Below, piece after piece: positions 52,998 to 63,900 of a stretch of 64,000 nt of DNA. The DNA is from Paramesorhizobium endophyticum (lineage in GTDB: Bacteria; Pseudomonadota; Alphaproteobacteria; Rhizobiales; Rhizobiaceae), in NCBI RefSeq assembly GCF_014640615.1, contig NZ_BMHH01000001.1, forward strand, positions 124,001 through 188,000, given 5' to 3'. Below the pieces are notes generated by a model. It saw only the letters and a list, made by a program, of their open reading frames with translations. It ran no database searches and had not been told where the DNA came from. Position 1 is the first letter of the stretch. Every line of letters begins with the position of its first letter. The position numbers and the translations under genes were made by a program.

Positions 52998-53873
52998 CTA
53001 TTCCCCTGCCGCGTTGAACGTCACCGCCGCGTCCATCGCCCGCTTCAGATCGTCCTTCACGCTTGCCGTCTCGGTCAATATCTGCTCGGCGCGCAGGAAG
53101 TCGAGGACGCCGTAATGAGACACCTCCGGGCGCAGGAGGATGACCGGGCGGACGGTCTTCAATTTCGTGGCGATGATGGACTGCATCATCAATTGCGTCG
53201 CGCCGAACATGGCGTCGATGGAGGATGGCATTTTGGACCCGTCGCCCACCGGGCCGCCCACCACGTCGACGGCGATGACGATGTCGGCCTTGTGCTCCAA
53301 AAGCTCGAACGGCACCGGATTGCAGATACCGCCGTCGATGAGGATGCGCCCGTCGCGCAGAACGGGACGGAAGAGCGCGGGGATGGCGGCGGAGGCGGCG
53401 AGCGCTGAAATCAGGTCACCGCTTTCGAGGATGGCGCATTGCTGGCCGTAGAAATCGGTGGCGGTGACGGCGAGCGGGATTTCCAGCTCCTCGAACGTCT
53501 CCGGCAGCAGCTCGGGGAGGAATGCGCGGAGGATCTTCTCGATGTTGAACTGGGCGACGCGGATGCCGCCCGAGAGGATTTCAGCGAAGCTCGCGGGCCG
53601 CGTCTTCCACATGCGCGCGGCGACCTCGGCGCGGTTGGCGAGCGTGGCGCTGCAATAATCCCGGATTTCCCGCCCCGTCATGCCGGCGGCCATGCCCGCC
53701 CCGACAATCGAGCCGATGGAGGAACCGGCAATCGCCACCGGGCGGATGCCCAATTCGTCCAGCGCCTCAATGACATTGACATGCGCCAGCCCACGCGCCC
53801 CGCCCCCGCCGAAGGCGATGGCGATGCGGGGGGTGGGCGAGGCGGATTTGATGTTCGAGAATGTCATTGTCAC
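52998..53873 (-). CDS. Patatin-like phospholipase (RssA type)
   Basis: A 291-residue serine hydrolase with a Ser-Asp dyad: oxyanion loop FGGGGARGLAHV (21-32), nucleophile S52 in GSSIGS, and the aspartate in LIDGGICNPVPFELL. The length and RSADIVIAVDV-like core (KADIVIAVDVVGGPVG) fit the RssA/YchK group. Substrate unknown. It is convergent with the antiporter gene. Confidence 0.88.
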   Translation of the reverse strand: MTMTFSNIKSASPTPRIAIAFGGGGARGLAHVNVIEALDELGIRPVAIAGSSIGSIVGAGMAAGMTGREIRDYCSATLANRAEVAARMWKTRPASFAEILSGGIRVAQFNIEKILRAFLPELLPETFEELEIPLAVTATDFYGQQCAILESGDLISALAASAAIPALFRPVLRDGRILIDGGICNPVPFELLEHKADIVIAVDVVGGPVGDGSKMPSSIDAMFGATQLMMQSIIATKLKTVRPVILLRPEVSHYGVLDFLRAEQILTETASVKDDLKRAMDAAVTFNAAGE

Positions 53874-53904
53874 CTGTCATTCTCCCTAGCGTTGGCGCCC
53901 ACAG

Positions 53905-54068
53905 ACACCCCCCTCTGCCCTGCCGGGCATCTCCCCCCCAAGGGGGGGATCAGCTGTAACGTCCGCTTTCGCCAATCGTCAACGAAGGCAGATACAAGCG
54001 CCATCATCAATGAAGGCCAATCTCCCCCCTTGTGGGGGAGATGCCCGGCAGGGCAGAGGGGGGTTGAA
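53905..54068. repeat. Palindromic repeat (family A)
   Basis: Full-length copy with one small difference in the left arm (CCCCCCAAGG instead of CCCCCACAAGG). Between the patatin start and the M16 peptidase stop. Confidence 0.86.
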
Positions 54069-54095
54069 CATCAAGCATTTACATCCGGGTTTTAC

Positions 54096-55421
54096 TTACG
54101 TCTGCGCCGGCCCCACCATCAGAATCGCCGGGTCCGCGCTAAGCAGCCGCTTCGCCACTGCTTTTACCTGATCCAGTGTGACAGAATTTATGAGCCCGTC
54201 GCGCTTGTCGAGATAATCGCGGCCAAGGCCCTCCTGCTGCAGCGCCACCAGCGTACGGGCGATGTTGCCTGAGCTATCGAGGTTGTTGATGGCGTAGGAG
54301 CCGACGACATAGCTCTTGGCGGCGGCGAGTTCCTCCGCCGTCGGGCCGTCGGTCGCCATCCGCTTCACCTGATCACGGATGATTTTGAGCGTTTCCTGCG
54401 CCTGGTCGGGGCGGGTCGCGGTGGAGATCATCAGGGCCTCGGCGTGGTCGCGGTTGACGAGCGAGGACGAGACCGAATAGGCAAGGCCGCGCTTCTCACG
54501 CACCTCGGTATAAAGGCGCGAGGTGAAGCCGCCGCCCAGAACCTGGTTCATGAGATGGGCGGCGAAGAAATCCGGGTCCTGCCGCGCGACGCCGGGATAG
54601 ACCAGCGCCAGCGACGTCTGCGGCAGCGGATAGTTGATGCTGGTGGTGGCCCCCAGCGCCAGCTTTGCCTCCGGGACGGGCGTCAGGTCTGCCTTCTCCG
54701 GCAGGTTGCCGAACACTTTGTCGAGCAAGGGGCCGAGCTCTTCCGGCGTGATCGCGCCGACGACGCCGATGGTGAGGTTGTCGCGGGCGAAAACCTTCTT
54801 GTGGAAGGAGAGAAGATCGTCGCGCGTGACGCTCTGCAGCGTCTGCTCCGTCCCCTGCTCGCGGCGGGCATAGGGATGGTTGCCGTAGAGCGCCTCGGAG
54901 AATTTCTGCGCGGCGATGGTGCTGGGATCGCGCTCCGACGCCTTGATATTGGCGATGATCTGCTGGCGGATGCGGTCCACGGGCCCTTGATCGAAGCGAG
55001 GCTTGTTGATGGCGAGCGCCAGAAGATCGAAGGCGGCGTCGCGGTTGTCCGAGAGCATCCGCATGGAGCCGTTGATATCGTCCTGCGTCTCCGAGAAGCT
55101 CATTTCAGCGCCGATATTATCGAGCCGCTCCTGATAGGCGTCGGAGGGCAGATCGCCTGCACCTTCATCGAAGAGACCGGTCATCAGATTGGCGAGCCCT
55201 TCCTTGCCCGCCGGATCCTGCGTCGAGCCGCCCTTCCAGGAAAAGCGGATCGAGACGAGCGGCACGAAATCATCCTGCACCAGCCAGGCGCGCACGCCCT
55301 TGGGGCTTACGACCTCCTGAATGGTGACGGCTCCACCCGGCAGGGTGAAGAACAGGGTGAGGAACAGGGCGCCGAGAAAAGAGCCGGCGTGGCGGCGGAG
55401 CGAGGAAACCGTCATATTCAC
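54096..55421 (-). CDS. M16 family peptidase-like protein, non-catalytic subunit
   Basis: A 441-residue M16 protein with an N-terminal signal/hydrophobic segment. The position of the zinc motif reads [15 protein letters not shown], so HxxEH is absent. The second half has [37 protein letters not shown] and the [16 protein letters not shown] motif with the R/Y pair that binds substrate. With the adjacent catalytic gene it should form a periplasmic heterodimer. Its start overlaps the upstream stop. Confidence 0.9.
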   Translation of the reverse strand: MNMTVSSLRRHAGSFLGALFLTLFFTLPGGAVTIQEVVSPKGVRAWLVQDDFVPLVSIRFSWKGGSTQDPAGKEGLANLMTGLFDEGAGDLPSDAYQERLDNIGAEMSFSETQDDINGSMRMLSDNRDAAFDLLALAINKPRFDQGPVDRIRQQIIANIKASERDPSTIAAQKFSEALYGNHPYARREQGTEQTLQSVTRDDLLSFHKKVFARDNLTIGVVGAITPEELGPLLDKVFGNLPEKADLTPVPEAKLALGATTSINYPLPQTSLALVYPGVARQDPDFFAAHLMNQVLGGGFTSRLYTEVREKRGLAYSVSSSLVNRDHAEALMISTATRPDQAQETLKIIRDQVKRMATDGPTAEELAAAKSYVVGSYAINNLDSSGNIARTLVALQQEGLGRDYLDKRDGLINSVTLDQVKAVAKRLLSADPAILMVGPAQT

Positions 55422-56962
55422 TTCTGAACTCCTTCAGGTCCTTTTTCCACCGCGGCAGGCTTGAGCGGCACGACTTTTCCGCTCGCGCCCTGCGACTGCG
55501 CGTTTTCGGGCTCGGCTGCAGGCGGCAGCAAATAGCTCGTCACCGAGCGGGCATTGACGAGATAGCGGGCGGCGACATCCTTGATCTGCTCTTTCGTCAC
55601 CGCCTTGATACGATCAGGCCATTTCAGCACGTCGTCGACGGTGCCGCCGACGGCGAGCGTCGAGCCATAGATGCGGGCCATGCCCATCTGGCTGTCGCGC
55701 GAGAAGACGACGCTCTTCAGGAAGCGGTTGCGCGCCTGGGCGAGTTCGGTATCGGTGACGCCGTCCTTGACGATGCGGTCGATTTCGCCATCGACCGCCG
55801 CCTCGACCTGTTCCAGCGAGGCGCTGCCGCGCGGCGCGCCATAGACGGAGAAGATGCCGTCATCGAGCGCATCGCCCGAATAATCGGCCCCCGCGCTGGC
55901 AGCGATGCCCTGCTTGACCACCAGTTGCTGGTAAATCCGGCTGCGGATCGAGCCGCCAAGGATTTCGGAGAGGAGATCGAGCGCTTCGGCATCGCCGGGC
56001 TTGGCGTTTTCATAGGAGGGAACGACCCACATCTTGCGGAAGCTCGGCTGCGATACGCGCTCGTCATTGAGCGTGACGGTGCGGCGGGTGCGCTGCTCCG
56101 GCTCCTGCGGGCGGATGCGCGGCCCCGGATCGGCGCGGCGCGGCACCTTGCCATAGGTCTTCTCGGCAAGCGTGCGCACCGTGTCGGGATCGACATCGCC
56201 GGAGATGATGAGCGTCGCATTGTTCGGCGTATAGAAGCGCTGGTAGAAATCGAGCGCGTCCTTGAGATTGAGCTTCTCGATCTCCGGCTTCCAGCCGATG
56301 ACGGGGATGCGATAGGGGCTGTTCTGGAAAAGCGTGGCCATCGCCTCTTCCGCCAGAATGCCGCCCGGGTCGCCATCGACGCGCATCCGGCGCTCTTCCA
56401 GCACCACGTCGCGCTCGGTGTTGACCACATCGTCGGTGAGAACCAGATTCTCCATCCGATCCGCCTCGTAGCCCATGATCATCTCCAGCGCGTCGGGCGC
56501 GACCTGCTGGTAATAGGCGGTGTAATCATAGGAAGTGAAGGCGTTTTCCTGGCCGCCGATCGCAGCGACCTTCTTGGTATACTCGCCTTCGGGATGGTTT
56601 TTGGTGCCCTTGAACATCAGATGCTCGAGGAAATGGGCAATGCCGGACTTGCCGGGCGGCTCATCGGCGGAGCCGACATGGTACCAGATCATCTGGGTGA
56701 CGACGGGCGCGCGGTGGTCCGGAATGACGACCACCTCAAGCCCGTTGGCCAGCGTGAAATTGCTGACACCCTCAGCGGTGACGATCCCCGGCTGCTTGAG
56801 CGGCTGCTCCTGCGGCGCGCGGCCGGGCGCCTGGGTTTCGGAAGTGGCTCCAGGCGCGATGGTCTGGGCATCCGCGGGTGCTATCGGCTGAAAGCCCAGC
56901 GCAGCAACCGTCAGCGTGGAGAAGAAGAATTGTCGGATCGTAGAACCTGGCACAGAGAGCAT
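55418..56962 (-). CDS. M16 family zinc metallopeptidase, catalytic subunit
   Basis: A 514-residue exported peptidase. A signal-like start precedes HFLEH (110-114) with the distal [16 protein letters not shown] supplying the third ligand. The HxxEH-x(about 70)-E pattern is complete, unlike its downstream partner. The C-terminus ends in a proline/lysine-rich tail. Pairing of a catalytic and an inactive M16 subunit parallels mitochondrial processing peptidase. Confidence 0.92.
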   Translation of the reverse strand: MLSVPGSTIRQFFFSTLTVAALGFQPIAPADAQTIAPGATSETQAPGRAPQEQPLKQPGIVTAEGVSNFTLANGLEVVVIPDHRAPVVTQMIWYHVGSADEPPGKSGIAHFLEHLMFKGTKNHPEGEYTKKVAAIGGQENAFTSYDYTAYYQQVAPDALEMIMGYEADRMENLVLTDDVVNTERDVVLEERRMRVDGDPGGILAEEAMATLFQNSPYRIPVIGWKPEIEKLNLKDALDFYQRFYTPNNATLIISGDVDPDTVRTLAEKTYGKVPRRADPGPRIRPQEPEQRTRRTVTLNDERVSQPSFRKMWVVPSYENAKPGDAEALDLLSEILGGSIRSRIYQQLVVKQGIAASAGADYSGDALDDGIFSVYGAPRGSASLEQVEAAVDGEIDRIVKDGVTDTELAQARNRFLKSVVFSRDSQMGMARIYGSTLAVGGTVDDVLKWPDRIKAVTKEQIKDVAARYLVNARSVTSYLLPPAAEPENAQSQGASGKVVPLKPAAVEKGPEGVQK

Positions 56963-57013
56963 CCTTCGAATGGGGCCGGCGTCAAGTCACAGCGAAATTA
57001 CAGCGTCCCCGTT

Positions 57014-57577
57014 TCAAGAGGGTTTACGCAACGCAATCAGGCGGACAATAGTTCCGCCATAGGCTCGCTCATCCTCGATGACGAACCGATCATCCAGCGC
57101 GAGGACGGCATCCGCCTCCTCCTCAAGCACCAAAAGTGCGTCAGGATTAAGCCATCCGCCATGAAAAGCCGATAAAAAAGCCTTTTCTCCCAAACCTTTG
57201 CCATAGGGTGGGTCGGCGAAGACGAGATCGAAGGGCTCCATCGTGCCGATAGCACCGAGATTGCAGGCGTCGCGGCGGAAGATCTTGGTCTGGCCCTGAA
57301 GGCCGAAGGCCTCGATGTTCTGCCGCAGAAGGCCCCTCCCCTCCACCGATTCCTCGACGAAGAGACAGGCGCGGGCTCCCCGCGACATGGCCTCGATCCC
57401 CAGCGCGCCCGTTCCGGCGAAGAGGTCGAGCACGCGGCCGCCCTCCAGCTTTTCCGGATAATTATGCGCGAGAATATTGAACAGGCTCTCGCGGGTGCGG
57501 TCCGTGGTGGGGCGAATCGCCGATGACGACGGGGTGGCGAGCGGACGCCCGCGAAACTTACCGCCGACGATCCGCAT
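57014..57577 (-). CDS. rsmD: 16S rRNA (guanine966-N2)-methyltransferase RsmD
   Basis: A 187-residue methyltransferase: MRIVGGKFRGRPLATP start, TDRTRESLFNIL, the SAM loop DLFAGTGALGIEAMSRGA and the catalytic FADPPYG. ATG at 57577 matches the family start; the open frame continues far upstream only because it shadows rluB. It overlaps rluB by 20 bases, so the two rRNA-modification genes are coupled. Confidence 0.94.
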   Translation of the reverse strand: MRIVGGKFRGRPLATPSSSAIRPTTDRTRESLFNILAHNYPEKLEGGRVLDLFAGTGALGIEAMSRGARACLFVEESVEGRGLLRQNIEAFGLQGQTKIFRRDACNLGAIGTMEPFDLVFADPPYGKGLGEKAFLSAFHGGWLNPDALLVLEEEADAVLALDDRFVIEDERAYGGTIVRLIALRKPS

Positions 57578-59249
57578 TGCCGCCGCCCTTCGGTCCCCTC
57601 GGCTTGCCGGTACCGCCCGGTTTGCCGCCGGACGGACGATCCCCCGACGGACGCGGCGTGCGCGGCTTGCCGTCGAAGCTGCGCTTTTCGCCATCGCGCG
57701 GCGTGAAGGAGCGCTTGCCCTCACCGAAAGAACGCTCCTGTCCCTCACGGGCTTCGGCGCGCTCACGCTTGCCCGCGCGTTGCGGACGCTCGCCTTCGGG
57801 ACGCTCGCGGCGGGGCGGTCTTCCCTCACCCTCCGGGCGTTCCCTACGGGGCGGTCGTGCCTCGCCATCCGGCTTGGACCAGCGCCCCTTCGCCTCTTGG
57901 GTATCGAAGGCTCCGCTTCGCCTTGTCTCGCTTCGTGCCTCACCATGAGGCGAAGAGGCACGGCGCGGCTTCTCGGTGGTTTCCTCGGCAGCGGATTTCT
58001 TGCCCTGCGGCCTGGCACCGGGGGCCATCCAGACATTGACGCCGCGTGCCTTGCGCTCCGGCATCTCCTTGCGGTCATCCCTCCCCTTTGCCGGACCGCG
58101 GCTACGGGGGGCGGGGCTGGTGCTCCAGCGCGAGAGCGTATCCTCTCGCCACTCATCCTTACTGCGCCGCGAGCCGCTGTCATCCTTGCCGCGGCGCGGG
58201 CCTTTCCCCTTGCCGGTATCGCCCGAGGCGGAAATCCATTCCGGGGAGCGGCGCGCCGGGCGCTCGCGCTCTACCGCAACGCGGGCGCCAGCCACCGGCG
58301 CGTTGGAAAACTCATTAATGATCGGCGCGTCGAAATCCGCGCCCGATTCCTCGATCAGCTTTTCGCCAAGCTGGTCGCGCAGCGTGCGCCCACGGATTTC
58401 GCGGACCGCGCCCTCTTCCAGATCTCCCAGCTGGAACGGGCCGAAGGAGACGCGGATCAGGCGGCCGACCGTCAAGCCGAGAGCGCCCATTATGTTCTTG
58501 ACCTCGCGGTTCTTGCCTTCGCGCAGCCCGATATTGATCCAGACATTGGAGCCCTGCTCGCGCTCAAGCTGCGCCTCGATCGAGCCATAGAACACGCCGT
58601 CGACGGCGATGCCGTTCTTCAACTCGTCGAGCTGCGCCTGCGTGACCTTGCCGTGCGCGCGGACGCGATAGCGGCGCAGCCAGCCGGTGGAGGGCAGTTC
58701 CAGAATGCGCGCGAGCCCACCATCATTGGTCAGCAGCAGCAGGCCTTCGGTGTTGATGTCGAGACGGCCGACCGAAAGGACGCGGGGCAGGTCCTCGGGC
58801 AGCGACTCAAACACGGTTGGGCGGCCTTCCGGGTCGCGATTGGTGGTCACCAGGCCGGCGGGCTTGTGGTAAAGCCAGAGCCGTGTGCGCTCGATGGGTC
58901 GCAGCGGCTTTCCGTCAACCTCGATGCGGTCGGAGCGCAGCACGTTGACGGCGGGGCTTTCCAGCAGCTTGCCATTGACCGAAATGCGGCCTGCGGCGAT
59001 CATCGTCTCGGCTTCGCGGCGCGAGGCAATACCGGCGCGCGCCAGCCGCTTGGCGATGCGCTCACCCTCTTCAGGCGCTTCCGCAGCCGTGCTTCTTCCG
59101 CGCGTCTCCGCCTTCTCCGGACGACGGTCGCCGGAAAAGGGCTTGCGCTTGTCGGAAAACGGCCTGTCGCCCGACCTTTTATCCTTGTCGAACGGACGCT
59201 TGGCAAAGGGGCGTTTCGGGCGTTCGCCCGCGTCATTGTCATTGGTCAT
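57558..59249 (-). CDS. rluB: RluB/RsuA-family pseudouridine synthase with long disordered tail
   Basis: A 563-residue protein that should modify 23S rRNA helix 89 uridines. A basic N-terminal tract (1-60) precedes the S4 domain (about 61-115) and the synthase with GRLDINTEGLLLLTNDG (catalytic D164), continuing to about residue 310. The last 250 residues are rich in R, K, P, G, E and S, with near-identical tandem RPPRRERPEGE units, and probably disordered. Part of this tail (about 57890-57960) resembles a family C repeat. Confidence 0.9.
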   Translation of the reverse strand: MTNDNDAGERPKRPFAKRPFDKDKRSGDRPFSDKRKPFSGDRRPEKAETRGRSTAAEAPEEGERIAKRLARAGIASRREAETMIAAGRISVNGKLLESPAVNVLRSDRIEVDGKPLRPIERTRLWLYHKPAGLVTTNRDPEGRPTVFESLPEDLPRVLSVGRLDINTEGLLLLTNDGGLARILELPSTGWLRRYRVRAHGKVTQAQLDELKNGIAVDGVFYGSIEAQLEREQGSNVWINIGLREGKNREVKNIMGALGLTVGRLIRVSFGPFQLGDLEEGAVREIRGRTLRDQLGEKLIEESGADFDAPIINEFSNAPVAGARVAVERERPARRSPEWISASGDTGKGKGPRRGKDDSGSRRSKDEWREDTLSRWSTSPAPRSRGPAKGRDDRKEMPERKARGVNVWMAPGARPQGKKSAAEETTEKPRRASSPHGEARSETRRSGAFDTQEAKGRWSKPDGEARPPRRERPEGEGRPPRRERPEGERPQRAGKRERAEAREGQERSFGEGKRSFTPRDGEKRSFDGKPRTPRPSGDRPSGGKPGGTGKPRGPKGGGNADRRR

Positions 59250-59329
59250 CTGGTATTTGCCTTTCAGCGGCGGTAACTAACAAATCGTATAACTGCGCGC
59301 GAGTGAAATTTCCCCGAAAGTGAGCGCCC

Positions 59330-59785
59330 ATGAGGAAAGCCGCGTCATCCCCGCCTATGGACATCGCCCTTGCCGAAGCCAGGGCAGCGGCGGCGCGCGG
59401 CGAGGTTCCCGTAGGCGCGGTTCTTATGCGCGACGGCGAAATCCTTAGCCAAGCCGGCAACCGGACGCGGGAACTGAATGACCCCACCGCCCATGCGGAG
59501 GTTCTCGTCATCCGCGAAGCATGCGCAAAGCTAGACGACGAGCGGCTTATCGGCTGCGATCTCTACGTGACGCTGGAGCCCTGCGCAATGTGCGCCGCCG
59601 CCATTTCCTTCGCCCGGATCAGGCGACTTTACTACGGCGCTTCCGACGAAAAAGGCGGTGGTGTCGAACACGGCGCCCGGTTTTACGCCCAGCCCACCTG
59701 CCATCATGCGCCGGAGGTCTATCCGGGATTCAGCGAGCGGGAAGCGAAGGCGCTGCTGAAGGATTTCTTCCAGGCGAAGCGGTAG
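59330..59785 (+). CDS. tadA: tRNA-specific adenosine deaminase
   Basis: Converts A34 to inosine in tRNA-Arg(ACG). A 151-residue zinc deaminase: H55 and E57 in TAHAEVLVIREA, C85 and C88 in EPCAMCAAAISF. An internal start at 59357 (MDIALAEARAAAARGEVPVG) is possible. It is divergent from rluB. Confidence 0.94.
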   Translation: MRKAASSPPMDIALAEARAAAARGEVPVGAVLMRDGEILSQAGNRTRELNDPTAHAEVLVIREACAKLDDERLIGCDLYVTLEPCAMCAAAISFARIRRLYYGASDEKGGGVEHGARFYAQPTCHHAPEVYPGFSEREAKALLKDFFQAKR

Positions 59786-59794
59786 AGATTATGC

Positions 59795-60002
59795 GGCTCC
59801 CTCCCCCTTGCGGGGAGGGTGGCCCGAAGGGTCGGGTGGGGGTGGTAAAGGCAGCGCGGTGTAATTGCCAGCAGTGCGCTGCCTTTACCACCCCCATCCG
59901 CCCGCTAACGCGGGGTTCGTCGCTGAAAAAGCCAAATCGTTGGCTTTTCCTCGGCCTTCGGCCGAACGCTCCTCAATCCCCGCAAGGGGGAAGGAGGGAG
60001 CC
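59795..60002. repeat. Palindromic repeat (family B)
   Basis: GGCTCCCTCCCCCTTGCGGG at the left pairs with the inverse at the right; inner GGTGGTAAAGGCAGCGC pairs with GCGCTGCCTTTACCACC in part. It fills the gap between convergent tadA and a lipoprotein gene. The right half is longer by an inserted stretch with CCTCGGCCTTCGGCCGA. Confidence 0.83.
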
Positions 60003-60010
60003 TCACTATT

Positions 60011-60679
60011 TTACCACGGAATATATTCGCGCCAGCTCTTCGACCCACTTGCCGCAGCCTTGCGGTCGCGTTCCTTCCGGACTTCGTCCTCGCCCAGATC
60101 GCCCGCGGGGGCGGAGGCGGCGGGCTGGCGGTAGTCGAGCGGCGGCTCGCTCAGATATTTTCTCGCCGTCGCCGAACCGGTCTTGGCCTGCTGGCGCTGC
60201 CTGAGGATTTCCTTAGACTGTTCGGCGCTCATCGTGGTCGCGCCGCGCGACGCGCGGTCGGCGGCGCGGCTATTGGGCGAGGCCAGATCCGTGCGCGCAT
60301 AGGCGTCGGGAGCCGGACCGTCTCCAGCGATGGGCGAAACATAGTTCGGGTTGTCCTGGTTGGCCGTCGCCTCGTCGCGCAGGCGCTTGCGGCGCGCTTC
60401 AGGCGATTCCGGCCAGTTACCGCTGCCGGCCTGCGCCACGCTCTCCTGCGGCGGCGGCAGGGTGGCGGCACGTCCGGCGGGCTTCACCAGTTCGGGGCGC
60501 GGCTTATATTCGATCCGCTCCTTGTTGCGGGCGCCGAAGGACGCGATATTCGACATATCGTCGACCAGCTGCGCGCTGGCGGTCTTGTCCGTGCCATAGG
60601 TGGGAGAGGACACGCAGCCCGAAAGCGCGAAGCCCGCGACGATTGCTCCAAAAGCCAGAAACTGTCCCTTAGTCTTCAT
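60011..60679 (-). CDS. Hypothetical lipoprotein
   Basis: A 222-residue protein with a lipoprotein signal (MKTKGQFLAFGAIVAGFALS followed by GC; lipobox ALSGC). The mature part is polar, rich in A, R, P, S and E, with no recognised domain, and probably disordered. ATG at 60679 is preferred over 60691 because it gives a standard signal peptide. It lies downstream of nothing obvious and converges with tadA. Confidence 0.75.
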   Translation of the reverse strand: MKTKGQFLAFGAIVAGFALSGCVSSPTYGTDKTASAQLVDDMSNIASFGARNKERIEYKPRPELVKPAGRAATLPPPQESVAQAGSGNWPESPEARRKRLRDEATANQDNPNYVSPIAGDGPAPDAYARTDLASPNSRAADRASRGATTMSAEQSKEILRQRQQAKTGSATARKYLSEPPLDYRQPAASAPAGDLGEDEVRKERDRKAAASGSKSWREYIPW

Positions 60680-60839
60680 TATTCGCCACATCCCTCACTA
60701 CCGGGCTCCCGCAGCCCTGCCGCACAATTCCGGCAACTCCAAGGCAAGCCCTTGTACATGAGTGTTAATAAGGCGGCAATCGGGGATATGTGGGTTATCC
60801 GCGATTGGTGTAATGATAAATCTCAGCGAGGCAGCAAGG

Positions 60840-60999
60840 CTCGCGCCCTCCTTCCCCCTTGCGGGGAAGGTGCCCGCGTTAGCGGGCGGATGGGGGTGGC
60901 GACGTTTGCGCTTGCTTCGAAAACCGTAGCGCAAACGTCGCCACCCCCACCCGACCCTTCGGGCCACCCTCCCCGCAAGGGGGAGGGAAGGTGCGAGCT
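60840..60999. repeat. Palindromic repeat (family B) at the ileS 3' end
   Basis: AAGGCTCGCGCCCTCC and GGAAGGTGCGAGCTT form the ends and GTGGCGACGTTTGCGCT with AGCGCAAACGTCGCCAC the centre. It touches the ileS stop codon and probably forms its mRNA 3' end. Confidence 0.85.
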
Positions 61000-63900
61000 T
61001 AAATCCGCCCCAGCGCCTTCAGCTCCCGCAGCGCCGCTGCATCGCGGGCCGAGACATCCGGAAATTCCGGGTCGCTGCCGACATCATGCGTGTAGCGCCA
61101 GGAGCGGGCGCATTTTTCGCCGGTCGCGCGGACCGGGACCACGGCGACGCCCTTGACTTCCGCGAGCGTGAAGGCGGCGGCGGGCGCGGTTTCGTCCGTC
61201 ACCGCGATATCGCTGGTGATGCAGATTTCCGCAAAATCGAGCCCATCGACCGCCTCCTTCAGCACAGGATCGGTGATGTGGACAATTGGGGCCGCTTCCA
61301 GCGAGGAGCCGATGCGCTTGTCGGCGCGTTCGAGTTCCAGCGCGCCTGTCACGACGCGGCGGACATCGCGGACTTTGCGCCATTTTTCGGCCAGCGCCTC
61401 ATTGCGCCATTCGGCCGGCACGTCGCGAAACTGCTCCAGATGCACCGACCCGGCCTGTGGATAGCGGTCCAGCCAGGCTTCCTCCATGGTAAAGGGCAGC
61501 ATGGGCGCGAGCCAGGTCACCATGCGGTCGAATATCCGGCGCACGGTCTGCAGCGCGGCCTTGCGGCGGATGCTCGAGGGCGCATCGCAGTAGAGCGCAT
61601 CCTTGCGGATATCGAAATAGAAGGCCGAAAGCTCGACATTCATGAAGTCGATAAGCGCGCGGGTGACGCGCTTGAAGTCGAAGGCGTCGTAGCCCGCGCG
61701 CACCATCTCATCAAGCTCGGACAGCCGGTGCAGCATCAGCTTTTCCAGCTCCGGCAGGTCGGCATAGGGGACTTCCTCGCCCTCGTCATGGGCGAGCGTG
61801 CCGAGCATCCAGCGGATGGTGTTACGCAGCTTGCGGTAGGCGTCGATATTGGTCTGCAGGATGCTCTTGCCGAGGCGCTGGTCTTCCCAATAGTCCGTCG
61901 TCATCACCCAGAGGCGGAGGATATCCGCGCCCGAATCCTTGATAACATCCTGCGGCGTCACCGTGTTGCCGAGCGATTTCGACATCTTCTTGCCGTTCTC
62001 GTCCATGGTGAAGCCATGGGTGATGACGGCGTCATAGGGCGCGCGGCCGCGCGTGCCGGCGCTTTCCAGAAGCGAGGAGTGGAACCAGCCGCGGTGCTGG
62101 TCCGAGCCTTCGAGATAGACATCCGCCGGCCATTTCATGTCCGGGCGGTCCTCCAGCGTGAAGGTGTGGGTGCTGCCCGAATCGAACCAGACGTCGAGGA
62201 TGTCTTTCACCATGACCCACGGCTCGTTGGAGCGGGAGCCGAGGAAGCGCTCGCGCGCGCCTTCGGCGAACCATGCATCCGCGCCCTCAAGCTCGAAGGC
62301 GTCGAGGACGCGCTGGTTGACCGCCTCGTCCTTCAGCACATTTCCCTCTTCATCAACGAAAACCGTGATCGGCACGCCCCAGGCGCGCTGGCGCGAGAGC
62401 ACCCAGTCCGGCCGGTCCTCGATCATGGCGCGAAGGCGCGTCTGGCCGGCGGCGGGGACGAAGCGGGTATCGTCAATAGCCTTCAGGGCGCGGGAACGCA
62501 GCGTGTCTTTTTTCTCGCTCACGGCAGTCCGCTGCGCGGACGCCTCCGCGGGGGCGGGCGAAAAGTCGCCCGGCGTCCGGTCGGACGCTCGGCCTTCCGT
62601 GGGAAGGCCGTAACCGCCGAGGTCCTTGTCCATATAGACGAACCATTGCGGCGTGTTGCGGAAGATGACCGGCTTCTTGGAACGCCAGGAATGCGGATAG
62701 GAGTGCTTCAGCCGTCCGCGCGCGAAGAGCATGTCCTTGGCGATCAGCGCGTCGATGACCGCCTTGTTGGCATCGCCCTTCTTGCCATTGTCATCCATGA
62801 CGCGCGCGGGGCCGCCCTCGCGGTCCGGCCCGAAGCCCGGCGCGTCCTTGGTGTAGAAGCCCGCATCGTCCACCGGGAACGGAATGGCCGTATCGATGCC
62901 GCGCGCCTCGAGCTCGCGGGCATGACCCGTCCAGACGTCAAAGTCCTCGCGGCCATGGCTGGGCGCGGTGTGAACGAAGCCTGTGCCGGCATCGTCGGTG
63001 ACGTGATCGCCGGGGATGAGCGGCACCGGGAAATCATAACCGCCGCCGAGGCCCTCAAGCGGATGCGCGCAGACGAGCGCCGCCATCTCTTCGGAAGAAA
63101 GATCGCGCAGCCGCTTATATTCAAGCTTCGCCTTGGCAAAGGACTGTTCCGCTAGCGCGTCGGCGAAGATGAGCTTCTCGCCCGGTTGTGGCCCGAAATC
63201 GTTTTCTGCCGCAGTAACCTCGTAAAGGCCGTAGGCGACGCGGGGCGAATAGGCGATGGCGCGGTTGCCGGGGATGGTCCAGGGCGTGGTCGTCCAGATG
63301 ACGACGAAAGCGCCATTCAAGCCATCCGGGCCTTGAGTCACAGGAAACTTTACCCAGATCATGTCGCTTTCGACATCCTGGTATTCGACTTCCGCCTCCG
63401 CCAGCGCGGTGCGCTCCACGACGGACCACATCACCGGCTTCGAGCCGCGATAAAGCTGGCCGGACATGGCGAATTTCAGCAGTTCGCCCGCGATGCGGCT
63501 TTCCGCGTGGAAATCCATGGTGAGGTAGGGATTGTCGAAATCGCCTGTCACGCCGAGGCGCTTGAACTCCGCGGCCTGCACCTTGATCCAGCCGGCGGCG
63601 AACTCCCGGCACTCCCTACGGAATTCATTGATCGGCACCTCGTTCTTGTCGAGGCCCTTGGCGCGGTACTGCTCCTCGATCTTCCACTCGATCGGCAGGC
63701 CGTGGCAGTCCCAGCCCGGAACATAGTTCGAGTTAAATCCGCGCATCTGGAACGAGCGCGTGATGACGTCCTTCAGGATCTTGTTGAGCGCATGGCCGAT
63801 ATGGATGTTGCCATTGGCATAGGGCGGGCCATCATGCAGCACATAGAGCGGACGGTCCTTCGCGTCCTCGCGCAGCTTCTTATAGAGGTTCATCTCCTCC

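Noticed and set aside
57578-58183. Upstream extension of rsmD giving a 389-residue protein
   Set aside because: The extra residues are an arginine-rich shadow of the rluB frame; the conserved RsmD start MRIVGGKFRG is at 57577.
61086-63155. Long plus-strand open frame opposite ileS
   Set aside because: Shadow frame; IleS motifs are on the other strand.
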